DNA of 64,000 nt from Oxalobacter sp. (GTDB lineage Bacteria; Pseudomonadota; Gammaproteobacteria; Burkholderiales; Burkholderiaceae_D), in assembly GCA_003605115.1 (NCBI GenBank), contig QZKY01000011.1:186001-250000 (forward strand), given 5' to 3'. The position numbers and the translations under genes were made by a program. Shown one piece after another: positions 19,761-28,514 of the stretch. How positions within the stretch are numbered: the stretch's first letter is position 1; the number at the start of each line of letters is the position of its first letter. The notes below the pieces were generated by a model. It was not told the origin of the DNA and did not search any database. It saw nothing but the letters and a program-made list of their open reading frames with translations.

Positions 19761-20687
19761 ATGACCGTACTGGTTATAGCAGAACACGACAACACCACGC
19801 TGAAAGCAGGCACACTCAACACTATCACCGCCGCGATGCAATGTGGCAGTGATGTGCATGTGCTCGTAGCAGGACATCACTGTAGCGCGGCCGCACAAGC
19901 CGCCGCCAAAATGACGGGCGCCTCCAAAGTGCTGCTCGCCGATGCGCCGCCATTCGCAGACGGACTAGCGGAGAACGTAGCCGAACAAGCGCTGACGATT
20001 GCCCCAAACTATTCGCACATCCTGGCGCCCGCATCCGCTTACGGCAAAAACATCTTGCCGCGTGTCGCCGCGAAGCTCGACGTTGGTCAAATTTCCGACA
20101 TCCTTGCCGTCGTGTCGCCCGATACATTTGATCGCGCCATTTATGCAGGCAATGCCATTGCCACCGTGCAGTCGGCTGATCCGATCAAGGTGATCACAGT
20201 GCGCACCACCTGCTTTGCAGCGGCAGATCAAAACGGTTCTGCTGTCATTGAAAACATTCCCGCAGTTGCAGGCTCCGACAAAATCAAATTCCTCTCGCGC
20301 GACATCGCTACGTCGGATCGTCCCGAACTCACGTCTGCCAAAGTCGTGATCGCAGGCGGTCGCGGTCTGGATTCCGCAGATGATTTCAAATTGCTCGAGC
20401 AACTGGCCGACAAGCTTGGCGCAGCGCTCGGTGCCACGCGTTCGGCAGTGGATGCCGGTTTCGTGCCAAACGATTGGCAAATCGGACAGACCGGCAAAAT
20501 CGTCGCGCCGGATCTTTACATTGGCATCGGTATATCCGGTGCGGTGCAGCACATCGCGGGCATCAAAGGTGCCAAAACCATCGTTGCCATTGACCAAGAT
20601 GCCGATGCGCCCATCTTCCTTGTCGCGGACTACGGTATTGTCGGCGACCTTTATCAGTTGGTACCTCAATTGATCGCAGCGCTCTGA
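19761..20687 (+). CDS. etfA: Electron transfer flavoprotein alpha subunit
   Basis: This 308-aa EtfA begins [19 protein letters not shown], the alpha-subunit signature. The C-terminal FAD domain contains [41 protein letters not shown], the [18 protein letters not shown] block and a final [15 protein letters not shown]. It binds FAD and partners EtfB. The gap after the stop (20688-20820) contains a weak stem-loop near 20738-20760 followed by T residues, which may terminate the operon, and then the nrdJ regulatory region. Confidence 0.97.
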   Translation: MTVLVIAEHDNTTLKAGTLNTITAAMQCGSDVHVLVAGHHCSAAAQAAAKMTGASKVLLADAPPFADGLAENVAEQALTIAPNYSHILAPASAYGKNILPRVAAKLDVGQISDILAVVSPDTFDRAIYAGNAIATVQSADPIKVITVRTTCFAAADQNGSAVIENIPAVAGSDKIKFLSRDIATSDRPELTSAKVVIAGGRGLDSADDFKLLEQLADKLGAALGATRSAVDAGFVPNDWQIGQTGKIVAPDLYIGIGISGAVQHIAGIKGAKTIVAIDQDADAPIFLVADYGIVGDLYQLVPQLIAAL

Positions 20688-20820
20688 TCAAAGCGCTGGG
20701 CGAATCTCCCTTCTCAAAAGTTGACGGAAATGTAATCTGCCGGCGCTCTCGGCGGGTTTTCATTTTCATTCATGCAAGAAAATTGCCTTCATATGTAGCA
20801 GCGCTGCGACAAGTTTGTGC

Positions 20821-20867
20821 AACGCTTATTTAGTGTTGCCTCAAGTCAAAAACACTAGATATTGTGT
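20821..20867 (+). promoter_or_regulatory. Pair of NrdR boxes upstream of nrdJ
   Basis: ACACTAGATATTGTGT (20852-20867) matches the NrdR-box consensus ACACWATATATWGTGT at nearly every position. A weaker partner, whose right half TATTTAGTGT fits well, lies at 20821-20836, exactly 31 bp away, which is the usual phased spacing of NrdR boxes. A possible promoter (TTGCCT at 20836, 18 bp, TATTGT at 20860) overlaps the stronger box, consistent with repression by NrdR when dATP is plentiful. No cobalamin riboswitch was recognised. Confidence 0.8.
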
Positions 20868-20947
20868 CTGCACAGTTTTAATTTTCCATTTACACTACAG
20901 TCTGAATATTGTTCATGACGAAACAAAATCGTTCACAGGGGTAATAA

Positions 20948-23900
20948 ATGCTAGTAAGAAACACCATCGCATCTTTGGAAACGCCGCAGGAAATCACAAC
21001 GGAAGTTCTCATCGAGAAATACGCTAAAGGCAGCGAGACCACCGTCGAAGAGGTGCAGACGCGCGTGGCGGAAGCCCTGTCGGAAGTGGAAAACGGCACA
21101 GAACGCACCAGGTATGCAGATCAATTCTTGTGGGCGATGCAAAATGGCTTCATTCCTGCCGGGCGCGTGAGCAGCGCTGCCGGTACAGGATTGGCCACAA
21201 CGCTGATCAACTGCTTCGTGCAACCCGTTGGCGATTCCATTACGAACAATGTCAACGGCAAGCCCGGCATTTACACGGCACTTGCCGAAGCGGCAGAAAC
21301 CATGCGTCGTGGTGGTGGCGTGGGGTATAACTTTTCCGCAATTCGCCCGCGGGGCGCGCGCGTGAAGGGAACGGGCAGCAGCGCGTCCGGCCCACTCTCG
21401 TACATGAAAGTGTTTGACCGTTCCTGCGAAACCGTGGAGTCCGCCGGTGCACGTCGCGGTGCGCAAATGGCCGTGCTCAATGTCGATCATCCAGATGTCA
21501 TTTCCTTCATCACTGCCAAGCAGGAAAAAGGGCAGTTCAACAATTTCAACGTCTCGGTCGGTGTGACCGATGCGTTCATGCGCGCGGTGGAAGCGAACGG
21601 TGATTATGAACTCATTCACCTCGCCGAACCGACCGACGAACTGAAAGCGGCAGGCGCCTACAAGCGTAGCGATGGCATGTGGGTGTATCAAAAGGAAAAC
21701 GCGGCGAAGGTGTGGGACTTGATCATGAAGTGCACCTACGAAGCGGCTGAGCCGGGCGTACTCTTCCTCGATCAACTCAACCGCGAAAACAATCTCGCGT
21801 ATTGCGAAGTGATTGAAGCGACGAACCCCTGTGTGACAGCAGATACCTGGGTCGCTACAGCAGAGGGTCCCAAACAAGTGCGTGATCTGATTGATCAACC
21901 GTTCGTAGCGCTTATCAACGGGCAGGAATTTGCCTCCGCGCCGGAAGGATTCTTTGCTACGGGAGAAAAACCCGTGCTGCGCTTGCGCACGCGCGAAGGC
22001 CATGCCTTGCGTTTGACCGCGAATCATCTCGTGCGGCGCGTAGCCAAGCAAACGCGTTATCGCCAAGCTTACGAATGGGTGGAAGCTGGCCAGTTGGTCG
22101 CTGGCGACAAAATTGCCTTGCACAACCATCGCGCCGCACAAGGTTGGGAAGGCCAATACAACGAAGCGCAAGGCTATTTGCTGGGCTTGCTCTTGGGCGA
22201 TGGCACGCTCAAATCTGAAGCAGCCATCATCAGTGTCTGGCACAAACAGGCAACCGCATTCGCAAACGGATATGAAACCGCTATCTGCAAAAACAGCGTG
22301 ATGCTCGCTGCAGAAGCGGCGATGCAAACCATGAAGACGCGTTCCGATTTTGCCGGATTCATGCCAATCGCAGGGCGTGACGAATACCGGATGAAGAGCG
22401 CAGGCTTGCGTGATTTGGCCATTGAACTGGGCATGCACCCCGGTGCCAAGAAAATGACCGATGCGTTTGAAGCCACATCGTCTGATTTTTACGCAGGCTT
22501 CCTGCGCGGCTTGTTTGATGCCGACGGCTCTGTCCAAGGCTCACAGCAAAAAGGTGTGAGCGTTCGTCTGACGCAGGTGGACAAAACCACCCTGGAACGT
22601 GTGCAACGCATGTTGCAACGTCTGGGCATCGTTTCCACTATTTACGCAAATCGCAAAGGCGATGCGCCAGCGATGAAATCCCTGCCCGATGGCAAAGGCG
22701 GTTTCGCGCTGTACCAAACGCAAATTGTGCATGAACTCGTGATCTCCGGCGACAATCTGGCCGTGTTTGAATCGCGTATTGGTTTTGCCGATGAAGACAA
22801 GCAAGGTGCGCTTGTTCAAGCATTGGGCAATTATCGCCGCGCATTGAACAGCGAGCGTTTCATTGCAACGGTTGAAGCATTGGAAGCGGACGGAACGGAA
22901 ACCGTGTATGACGTGCAGGTACCGGGCATCAATGCCTTCGACGCCAACGGCTTTTACGTACACAATTGCGGTGAGCAACCCCTGCCAGATTACGGCTGCT
23001 GCTGCCTCGGCAGCTTGAACCTCACGGCTTACGTAAAAAATCCCTTCTCTGAAGACGCCGGATTCGATTTTGATTTGTTTGAACGTGTAACGAAAGTCGC
23101 CGTGCGCATGCTGGACAATGTGCTCACTGCCACGCAATGGCCGCTGGAAGAGCAGGCGCGTGAAGCAGCCGCCAAGCGCCGCATCGGTCTGGGTTTCACC
23201 GGCTTGGGCGATGCGCTCATCATGTTGAATGTGCGTTACGACAAACCGGAAGGCCGTGAATTGGCGCGCAAGATTTCCGAAGTGATGCGCGATTCATCGT
23301 ATTGGGGTTCCGTGGAACTGGCGAAAGAACGCGGCGCATTCCCCTTGCTCGATGTGGAGCAATACCTGAAGGGCGGTTTCGCCTCGCGTTTGCCGGACGA
23401 TTTGAAAGACGCCATTCGCGTGCAAGGTATCCGCAATTCGCATCTTACTTCGATTGCACCGACCGGCACGATCTCGCTCGCGTTTGCCGACAATGCTTCC
23501 AACGGCATCGAACCCGCATTTTCCTGGTTTTACAATCGCACCAAGCGCATGCCGGATGGCACGAAAAAAGACTACACCGTTGAAGACCATGCTTTTCGCG
23601 TGTATCGCGCGATGGGGCATGATGTCAACAATCTGCCGGAAGCCTTTGTCTCCGCGCTGGAAATTTCCGCCATCGATCACATGCTGATGGTGGCGGTGGT
23701 GGCGCCGTACATCGATGCCGCGATTTCCAAAACCGTCAACGTGCCGGAAGATTATCCCTACGAGGAATTCAAAGACCTCTACATGGAAGCATGGCACAAG
23801 GGCTTGAAGGGCATCACCACCTATCGCCCCAACAATATTCTCGGCTCGGTGTTGTCCGTGCCCGCCGCGAATACTGAGCCGACCAGTTCGAAACCGATCA

Positions 23901-24937
23901 CGCTTTCCGAACATGATCGCCGGATGATCTTGCAAGACGCCACCATGTCTGCGCCGCTCGCCTCCTTGCGCTGGCCGTCGCGCCCGTCCTTGCCGGCCGG
24001 CGCTTCTGCGTGGGTGAGTGAACAGATCCAAACGCCGCAAGGCGAATTCGCGGTGGCCGTATCCGATCACGGTGGCATCCCGTTTGAAGTATGGGTGCTC
24101 GGCGGCCAACCACCGCGCGGTCTGGACGCGATTGCCAAAACCTTGTCGAGTGACATGCGCGCCAATGATCGTGGCTGGCTCAACAAGCGTTTTTCCATGC
24201 TTGAACAAACTTACGGCGATCCATTCTGGATGCCGATGCCGCCGAACGGTGATCTCGTGCAAGTGCCGAGCGCAACCGCTGCGATGGCCAAGCTGGTGCG
24301 CTGGCGCTACGAACAATTGGGTGCCTTGCAGATGAAGGACAGCGACGCAACGCCGGTATTGGACGCACTTTTTTCGGCGCACGAACCCAAGACCGGCGCA
24401 GACGGTACGCTTGCCTGGGTGGCGGACGTGCGCAATCCCTCCACCGAAGATGAATTCGTGCTGATGCTCAAGGAACTGCAAATGCCGGATGGCACACGCC
24501 GTCCGTACAGCATGGGTTTGAGCGGCGGACATCCACCGGCGCTCGATGGTTTGTGCAAAATTCTCAGCGTGGATATGCGCGTCGTCGATCCTGCGTGGAT
24601 CGGTATGAAGCTGCGCAAGTTGCTCAATTACGCAGAACCGCTCGGTGATTTCCTTGCGCGCGTGCCCGGTACGCAAAAGCAGATGAGTTATCCGTCAACG
24701 GTGGCCTACATTGCGCAACTGGTGATTCACCGTTACGCCATGCTCGGCATTCTGAATGAAGAAGGGCTGCCCACCGTGAACATGGGTGTTGTGGCGGAAG
24801 ATCCGAAGCGTCACGCTGCGAAGCCTGCGCCGATTATTGCAGGCAAACTCTGCCGTGAGTGCGGCAACATGGCGATGATCAGGAAGGATGGATGTGATTT
24901 CTGTACGGCGTGTGGGGCGATTGGGAGTTGTGGGTAA
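20948..24937 (+). CDS. nrdJ: Adenosylcobalamin-dependent (class II) ribonucleotide reductase with intein
   Basis: This 1329-codon gene encodes a class II ribonucleoside-diphosphate reductase of about 950 aa once a 379-aa intein is removed. The extein shows the N-terminal GRVSSAAGTGLATTLINCFVQ region, GGGVGYNFSAIRPRGA, the active-site N-P-C-G-E motif (rebuilt only after splicing), PDYGCCCLGSLNL and RRIGLGFTGLGDALIML. The C-terminal part has two repeated segments (about residues 1010-1125 and 1135-1255) that look like TSCPD-type domains, and a cysteine cluster CRECG...CDFCTACGAIGSCG that may bind zinc or act as the redox tail. It makes dNTP precursors independently of oxygen using vitamin B12. 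The ATG at 20948 follows an AGGGG ribosome-binding site, and a terminator follows the gene. Confidence 0.97.
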   Translation: MLVRNTIASLETPQEITTEVLIEKYAKGSETTVEEVQTRVAEALSEVENGTERTRYADQFLWAMQNGFIPAGRVSSAAGTGLATTLINCFVQPVGDSITNNVNGKPGIYTALAEAAETMRRGGGVGYNFSAIRPRGARVKGTGSSASGPLSYMKVFDRSCETVESAGARRGAQMAVLNVDHPDVISFITAKQEKGQFNNFNVSVGVTDAFMRAVEANGDYELIHLAEPTDELKAAGAYKRSDGMWVYQKENAAKVWDLIMKCTYEAAEPGVLFLDQLNRENNLAYCEVIEATNPCVTADTWVATAEGPKQVRDLIDQPFVALINGQEFASAPEGFFATGEKPVLRLRTREGHALRLTANHLVRRVAKQTRYRQAYEWVEAGQLVAGDKIALHNHRAAQGWEGQYNEAQGYLLGLLLGDGTLKSEAAIISVWHKQATAFANGYETAICKNSVMLAAEAAMQTMKTRSDFAGFMPIAGRDEYRMKSAGLRDLAIELGMHPGAKKMTDAFEATSSDFYAGFLRGLFDADGSVQGSQQKGVSVRLTQVDKTTLERVQRMLQRLGIVSTIYANRKGDAPAMKSLPDGKGGFALYQTQIVHELVISGDNLAVFESRIGFADEDKQGALVQALGNYRRALNSERFIATVEALEADGTETVYDVQVPGINAFDANGFYVHNCGEQPLPDYGCCCLGSLNLTAYVKNPFSEDAGFDFDLFERVTKVAVRMLDNVLTATQWPLEEQAREAAAKRRIGLGFTGLGDALIMLNVRYDKPEGRELARKISEVMRDSSYWGSVELAKERGAFPLLDVEQYLKGGFASRLPDDLKDAIRVQGIRNSHLTSIAPTGTISLAFADNASNGIEPAFSWFYNRTKRMPDGTKKDYTVEDHAFRVYRAMGHDVNNLPEAFVSALEISAIDHMLMVAVVAPYIDAAISKTVNVPEDYPYEEFKDLYMEAWHKGLKGITTYRPNNILGSVLSVPAANTEPTSSKPITLSEHDRRMILQDATMSAPLASLRWPSRPSLPAGASAWVSEQIQTPQGEFAVAVSDHGGIPFEVWVLGGQPPRGLDAIAKTLSSDMRANDRGWLNKRFSMLEQTYGDPFWMPMPPNGDLVQVPSATAAMAKLVRWRYEQLGALQMKDSDATPVLDALFSAHEPKTGADGTLAWVADVRNPSTEDEFVLMLKELQMPDGTRRPYSMGLSGGHPPALDGLCKILSVDMRVVDPAWIGMKLRKLLNYAEPLGDFLARVPGTQKQMSYPSTVAYIAQLVIHRYAMLGILNEEGLPTVNMGVVAEDPKRHAAKPAPIIAGKLCRECGNMAMIRKDGCDFCTACGAIGSCG
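21830..22966 (+). other. Intein with LAGLIDADG homing endonuclease domain inside NrdJ
   Basis: The 379-residue insert occupies residues 295-673 of NrdJ. The N-terminal splice junction is ATNP|CVTADTW (Cys1). Block B is visible as LRLTANHLV (TxxH), and the C-terminal end reads YDVQVPGINAFDANGFYVHN, then |C of the extein. All residues for class 1 splicing (Cys1, block-B His, penultimate His, terminal Asn, Cys+1) are present. Two LAGLIDADG motifs with acidic residues intact (LLGLLLGDG at ~412-419, LRGLFDADG at ~519-527) suggest an active homing endonuclease. Removing it restores the uninterrupted NPCGEQPL active site. Confidence 0.95.
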
Positions 24938-25007
24938 TTCTGGAGAAAAGAACTGCATGACTGAGACGCTAAAGCAACGACTACAATTTGGTTGTGAGGT
25001 TTGACGA

Positions 25008-25040
25008 GAACCCGCTCTTCGCAAGGAGGGCGGGTTTTTG
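25008..25040 (+). terminator. Terminator after nrdJ
   Basis: A hairpin with arms ACCCGC / GCGGGT and additional CTT / AAG pairing across a short loop is followed by five T. It lies about 70 bp after the nrdJ stop and insulates the next gene. Confidence 0.85.
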
Positions 25041-25131
25041 TATTTTAAGAATCCTTAGTTTTAAAGCGCAAGCGTTGAATTAACTGATGTAAGAAATTTT
25101 GTTCTTGTAGACAACTAAGGTGAAAATCAGA

Positions 25132-27333
25132 ATGAAAAATATGATTGAAAACAGCAGACCTAAAAGAGCACTCGTTGCGTATTGCACACTAGCGCAGAGA
25201 TTGAATACGCCTGGCATCGGGTTGATGCAAGCATTGACTCCATTCTTGACGCAAGCATGCGAAAAATTTGCGGGAGAATTTTACGATGCAGGAAAGTTTT
25301 CGAATGCTGTTGAGCAAGAATTTGGTCTCAAAATCCCTCGGTTAGCCTCACTCGGAATTGCAGAACAACTTCACAAAGATGGATTGCTTGAAATTCTTTC
25401 TCAAAATCCCTCGCAAATTGCATATCGTTTTAAAGACATAAGATATTTTCAGGGTGCGACTTCAGGTAGTCCTGTGACAGAAGAACAAATTGAAAAGGTT
25501 TTGGCATCATTTTCGGGCTATTGTGCACAAGATAAACGCCTGAAGGATATGAGTCGTGATTTGCTTGATTCGGCTTTTCTTGATCGCCTCCTAAATATTG
25601 ACTCATTAAGAATTTTAGGTAGAAGAGAGGATTCAATTGCTCTTAAGAGAAACGCCGGAACCTTAATTCTATCAAAACTTAACAAAGGCGGTGAAAATAG
25701 TTTAACAAATGCGATAGAGCTGCATTTGGATTTTGCAACATCACAATTTCTTCTTGATTTACAAAGTAGAGATCAATCTGGTTTTGAACTTGTATCAGAT
25801 GTGGCGTTTGCAAATATGGCTGCGGAGACACTTTCCTGTTTTATGGAGCCGTTAACTGAAAGTCGATCCCTTGAGGGACTTGTTGTTTATTTGGATTCTC
25901 CGATATTGCTAGATATGCTTGGGATCAATTCTGAATATGCCGACTATGGAAGAGAATTATTAGAAACCATTCGTGCTAGTGGTGCCACTCCTACCGTTTT
26001 GGATCATTGTGTTGTAGAGGCTGAGTCTGCTATTAGTGCGCAATTAGCTTATTTGCGCTCAGGTGTTAATAACATGTCGTACAGATGGGGAACAACAGCA
26101 AAAGTTGAGATACTGAACGCTCTTTCTGGGAATGTTGGTGAGAGCGCATATCAAAGGTTGGGGATTGCAATTGAGAGAGATCCAGAGCTCAACCTTTATC
26201 GTCGGGCAGAGACAATTGTTGGTGATATTGAAGGAATCATGAGTGACAGAATGCAAAACTGGGGCAATGACGCAGCAAAAGAGCATGATAGAAAATCTGT
26301 ATGGTCTATGTTGGCTATTCGCGATAGTAGGGAGCCATGCTCACGAATTTGTGATTCAAAATGGGTTTTTTTAAGTAGGAACATAGTATTGGTCGATATC
26401 GCAAATAAAGCGTGGAAAACTTGGTTAAAAGGTGCCACAAGGCATAGTACGATCCTGATTGAAAAATGGGCTCCAGTATCAATGTCTGATAAACAGTTTG
26501 CTGGGTATGTTTGGCTAAGAGGTGGGGGTGGGAAGACAGCGATCCCCAAAGCAAGACTTCTAGCAAATTGTTCTGCTGCTGTTCGTCCACGTCCTGATAT
26601 TAAAGCTAAAGCTTATAACTTGCTGTTAGAACTTAATGGCAAAGATGAAGCAGAGCACCTTGCAGCATTGTTTGAGGATAGGGAAGGATCAAGAGCATTG
26701 ATGCGAGTTTCGAATGGTGATCCTGAGGATGTAACACTTGAGCGTCTTCCATACATCATGGAACAAATGAAACGAGCTGCAGGCGAATATGCTGCATCAA
26801 TAGTTCGTGAAGAAGGTCAAAGGAAATTAGAAGAAGCTCAACAAAAAGCTATGCAAACTGAGTCGCAGCATAAAGCTGAGCGAGATCGAATGATTAACGA
26901 GTTGGTCTTGAAAGAAGAAGAAAACCAGTTTGCGTTAGCGCAAAAAGATTTGGATCGTCAAAAAATTGCAAATGAAAATCAGCAGCTTCAACTTGAATTG
27001 GCCGAAAAAATGAGAGTTGAAGAGGAAAGAATAAATGGCATTCTGGCAGATGGAATGAAATTAGGAAAAAGTATATATAAGCTGACCAGGTGGATTATCG
27101 CAGTTACATTTGCCGTTTTAGGGGCAGTCGCTACATATATTTCTACACACTCTCCGCTTTTTTCAACATTTTTGACAGGTCTTCTTGGGCTGATTGGGTT
27201 TTGGTTTGTTCCTAATGCATTGCACAAGCCTTTGCAGTGGCTGGCATGCAAGAGAATGAAACATGTAGTAAAGAGTAAAGATCCAAAGGTTGTCATCCCT
27301 GACCCTTTACCTAATTTCAGTCAATTAGAGTAA
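25132..27333 (+). CDS. Unrecognised 733-aa protein: PIN-like core, coiled coil, two membrane helices
   Basis: I do not recognise this family. Residues 1-240 look alpha-helical, with a possible winged-helix-like section. A PIN-like nuclease core is suggested by VVYLDSPILLDML (Asp255), LDHCVVEAESAI (Glu296), EHDRKSVWSMLAIRD (Asp386) and DSKWVFLSRN (Asp408), in the order and spacing logic of PIN acidic residues. Residues ~545-640 are a strongly charged coiled coil, and two hydrophobic helices follow (~654-674 and ~677-700), with a short basic tail. The DNA is plainly more A+T-rich than its neighbours, with AGA, TTA and ATA codons common, which points to horizontal acquisition. The ATG at 25132 follows AAGGTG. 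It stands alone between the nrdJ terminator and repeat copy C. A membrane-linked RNase, possibly defensive, is inference. Confidence 0.6.
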   Translation: MKNMIENSRPKRALVAYCTLAQRLNTPGIGLMQALTPFLTQACEKFAGEFYDAGKFSNAVEQEFGLKIPRLASLGIAEQLHKDGLLEILSQNPSQIAYRFKDIRYFQGATSGSPVTEEQIEKVLASFSGYCAQDKRLKDMSRDLLDSAFLDRLLNIDSLRILGRREDSIALKRNAGTLILSKLNKGGENSLTNAIELHLDFATSQFLLDLQSRDQSGFELVSDVAFANMAAETLSCFMEPLTESRSLEGLVVYLDSPILLDMLGINSEYADYGRELLETIRASGATPTVLDHCVVEAESAISAQLAYLRSGVNNMSYRWGTTAKVEILNALSGNVGESAYQRLGIAIERDPELNLYRRAETIVGDIEGIMSDRMQNWGNDAAKEHDRKSVWSMLAIRDSREPCSRICDSKWVFLSRNIVLVDIANKAWKTWLKGATRHSTILIEKWAPVSMSDKQFAGYVWLRGGGGKTAIPKARLLANCSAAVRPRPDIKAKAYNLLLELNGKDEAEHLAALFEDREGSRALMRVSNGDPEDVTLERLPYIMEQMKRAAGEYAASIVREEGQRKLEEAQQKAMQTESQHKAERDRMINELVLKEEENQFALAQKDLDRQKIANENQQLQLELAEKMRVEEERINGILADGMKLGKSIYKLTRWIIAVTFAVLGAVATYISTHSPLFSTFLTGLLGLIGFWFVPNALHKPLQWLACKRMKHVVKSKDPKVVIPDPLPNFSQLE

Positions 27334-27455
27334 AGGTTCCAGGCTCGGTTTTTTCAGGTTTGGTTTTTTTGAATCCCATGAGTTAGCATCATAGGGGGCG
27401 GTTTGAATATTTTTTAATTGAAGACCCCCAGAGACTATAGGGGTCAGCATCACTT

Positions 27456-27517
27456 GGAAAATTCGGGGGCAGAGTAAATTTTGCTTCGCAAAATAAAACT
27501 GCTGACCCCGGTTTTCC
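27456..27517 (+). repeat. Dispersed GGGGTCAGAG palindromic repeat, copy C
   Basis: Bounded by GGAAAATTCGGGGG and CTGACCCCGGTTTTCC, with a core TTTTGCTTCGCAAAA. It lies in the 317-bp gap between the A+T-rich orphan gene and the third MBL hydrolase. A second small palindrome, GACCCC...GGGGTC, lies just before it (27423-27446). Apart from these, nothing is evident in 27334-27650. Confidence 0.8.
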
Positions 27518-27650
27518 AGAGCTTCGAATTGGCTTAATCCACGGGGGGGTGCTTGGCATCGCAGAATTTTTTGAACCCTGTAAGGGATATTGACCGCCCC
27601 CACCTTTTTAATAACAGACACAACCATTTTTATTTTTGGAAACGCTCATC

Positions 27651-28514
27651 ATGACGATCGCCGCACACCCTGCTGAAGCTAAACAATTAAAAATTTCGAT
27701 TCTGGCAGACGACACGGCCATGTCAGACGAATATGTTGCGGAACATGCCGTTTCGATTTTGATAGAGCTTTCCAACGGTCATCGCTGGCTGGCAGACACG
27801 GGCACAACTAATGTGTTTCTTGAAAACGCCAAGCGAATGAATGCCAATCTGGATAATCTTTCTGGCATCACGCTTTCTCATGGACATGACGATCACACGG
27901 GTGGCCTTGCGTTTTATCCGCAACTGAAAGGCAATCCGCCGGTGTATGGTCATCCATACATATGGCACAAGGCTTACCAGATCAGACCCGGTCAGCCGGT
28001 TCGCATCACGGGCATGCCTTATCTGGCCAGGCAATATGCTGCGCCCGCATTCCGTCCGCTCAATAACACGGTGGAGCTGGATGAAAATTTTTACTTTTTC
28101 ACCGACATACCGCGACCGCCCGGCAGCTTTGCGCCGATTGCCGGGAACTTTTTCAATGAAGACGGTACGGGCCCGGTTCCTTTGCTTGATGATGCGACGG
28201 TCGTTGTGCGCACGCCACGTGGACTTGTTGTTATTTCCGGTTGCGCGCATGCGGGATACACGAACATTCTCACGGCCATTCACAAGGCATTCCCCGCAGA
28301 TAAACTGCTTGCGGTTATCGGTGGCTTGCACTTGATGAACGCCAGTGAGGAAGTGCTGGCCGAAGCTGTTGCATACACCAAAAAAATCATGGCAGACGAT
28401 TTTTCGCTTTATGGTGGGCACTGCACGGGAGACAAGGCGATTGTCTATTTCAAGAAAGCCTTCGGCGACGCATCTGTGAAACCGATGGGTTCCGGCAGGG
28501 TCATGGTTTTTTAA
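27651..28514 (+). CDS. MBL-fold metallo-hydrolase, COG1237 type (paralogue 3)
   Basis: This 287-aa hydrolase has the MBL metal motif SHGHDDHTGG near residue 78, a second histidine in SGCAHAGYTN, and GGLHLMNAS and GGHCTGD blocks near the end. It is a more distant relative of the two paralogues at 6191 and 8998, closer to the general COG1237 group. The ATG at 27651 is preferred; a TTG at 27636 is in frame. Its stop codon directly abuts the stop of the convergent GGDEF-EAL gene (no intergenic base), so the two transcripts must overlap at their 3' ends. Substrate unknown. Confidence 0.88.
   Translation: MTIAAHPAEAKQLKISILADDTAMSDEYVAEHAVSILIELSNGHRWLADTGTTNVFLENAKRMNANLDNLSGITLSHGHDDHTGGLAFYPQLKGNPPVYGHPYIWHKAYQIRPGQPVRITGMPYLARQYAAPAFRPLNNTVELDENFYFFTDIPRPPGSFAPIAGNFFNEDGTGPVPLLDDATVVVRTPRGLVVISGCAHAGYTNILTAIHKAFPADKLLAVIGGLHLMNASEEVLAEAVAYTKKIMADDFSLYGGHCTGDKAIVYFKKAFGDASVKPMGSGRVMVF

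Noticed and set aside
20688-20947. Cobalamin riboswitch ahead of the B12-dependent reductase
   Set aside because: No B12-box-like sequence or suitable fold was recognised; the region is explained by NrdR boxes.
20951-22537. Long open frame of 528 codons on the minus strand
   Set aside because: Antisense to nrdJ and its intein, which have full family motifs. The antisense protein shows no recognisable domain and arises from codon bias.
23294-24676. Minus-strand open frame of 460 codons
   Set aside because: Antisense shadow of the nrdJ C-terminal half; His/Arg-rich and without family features.
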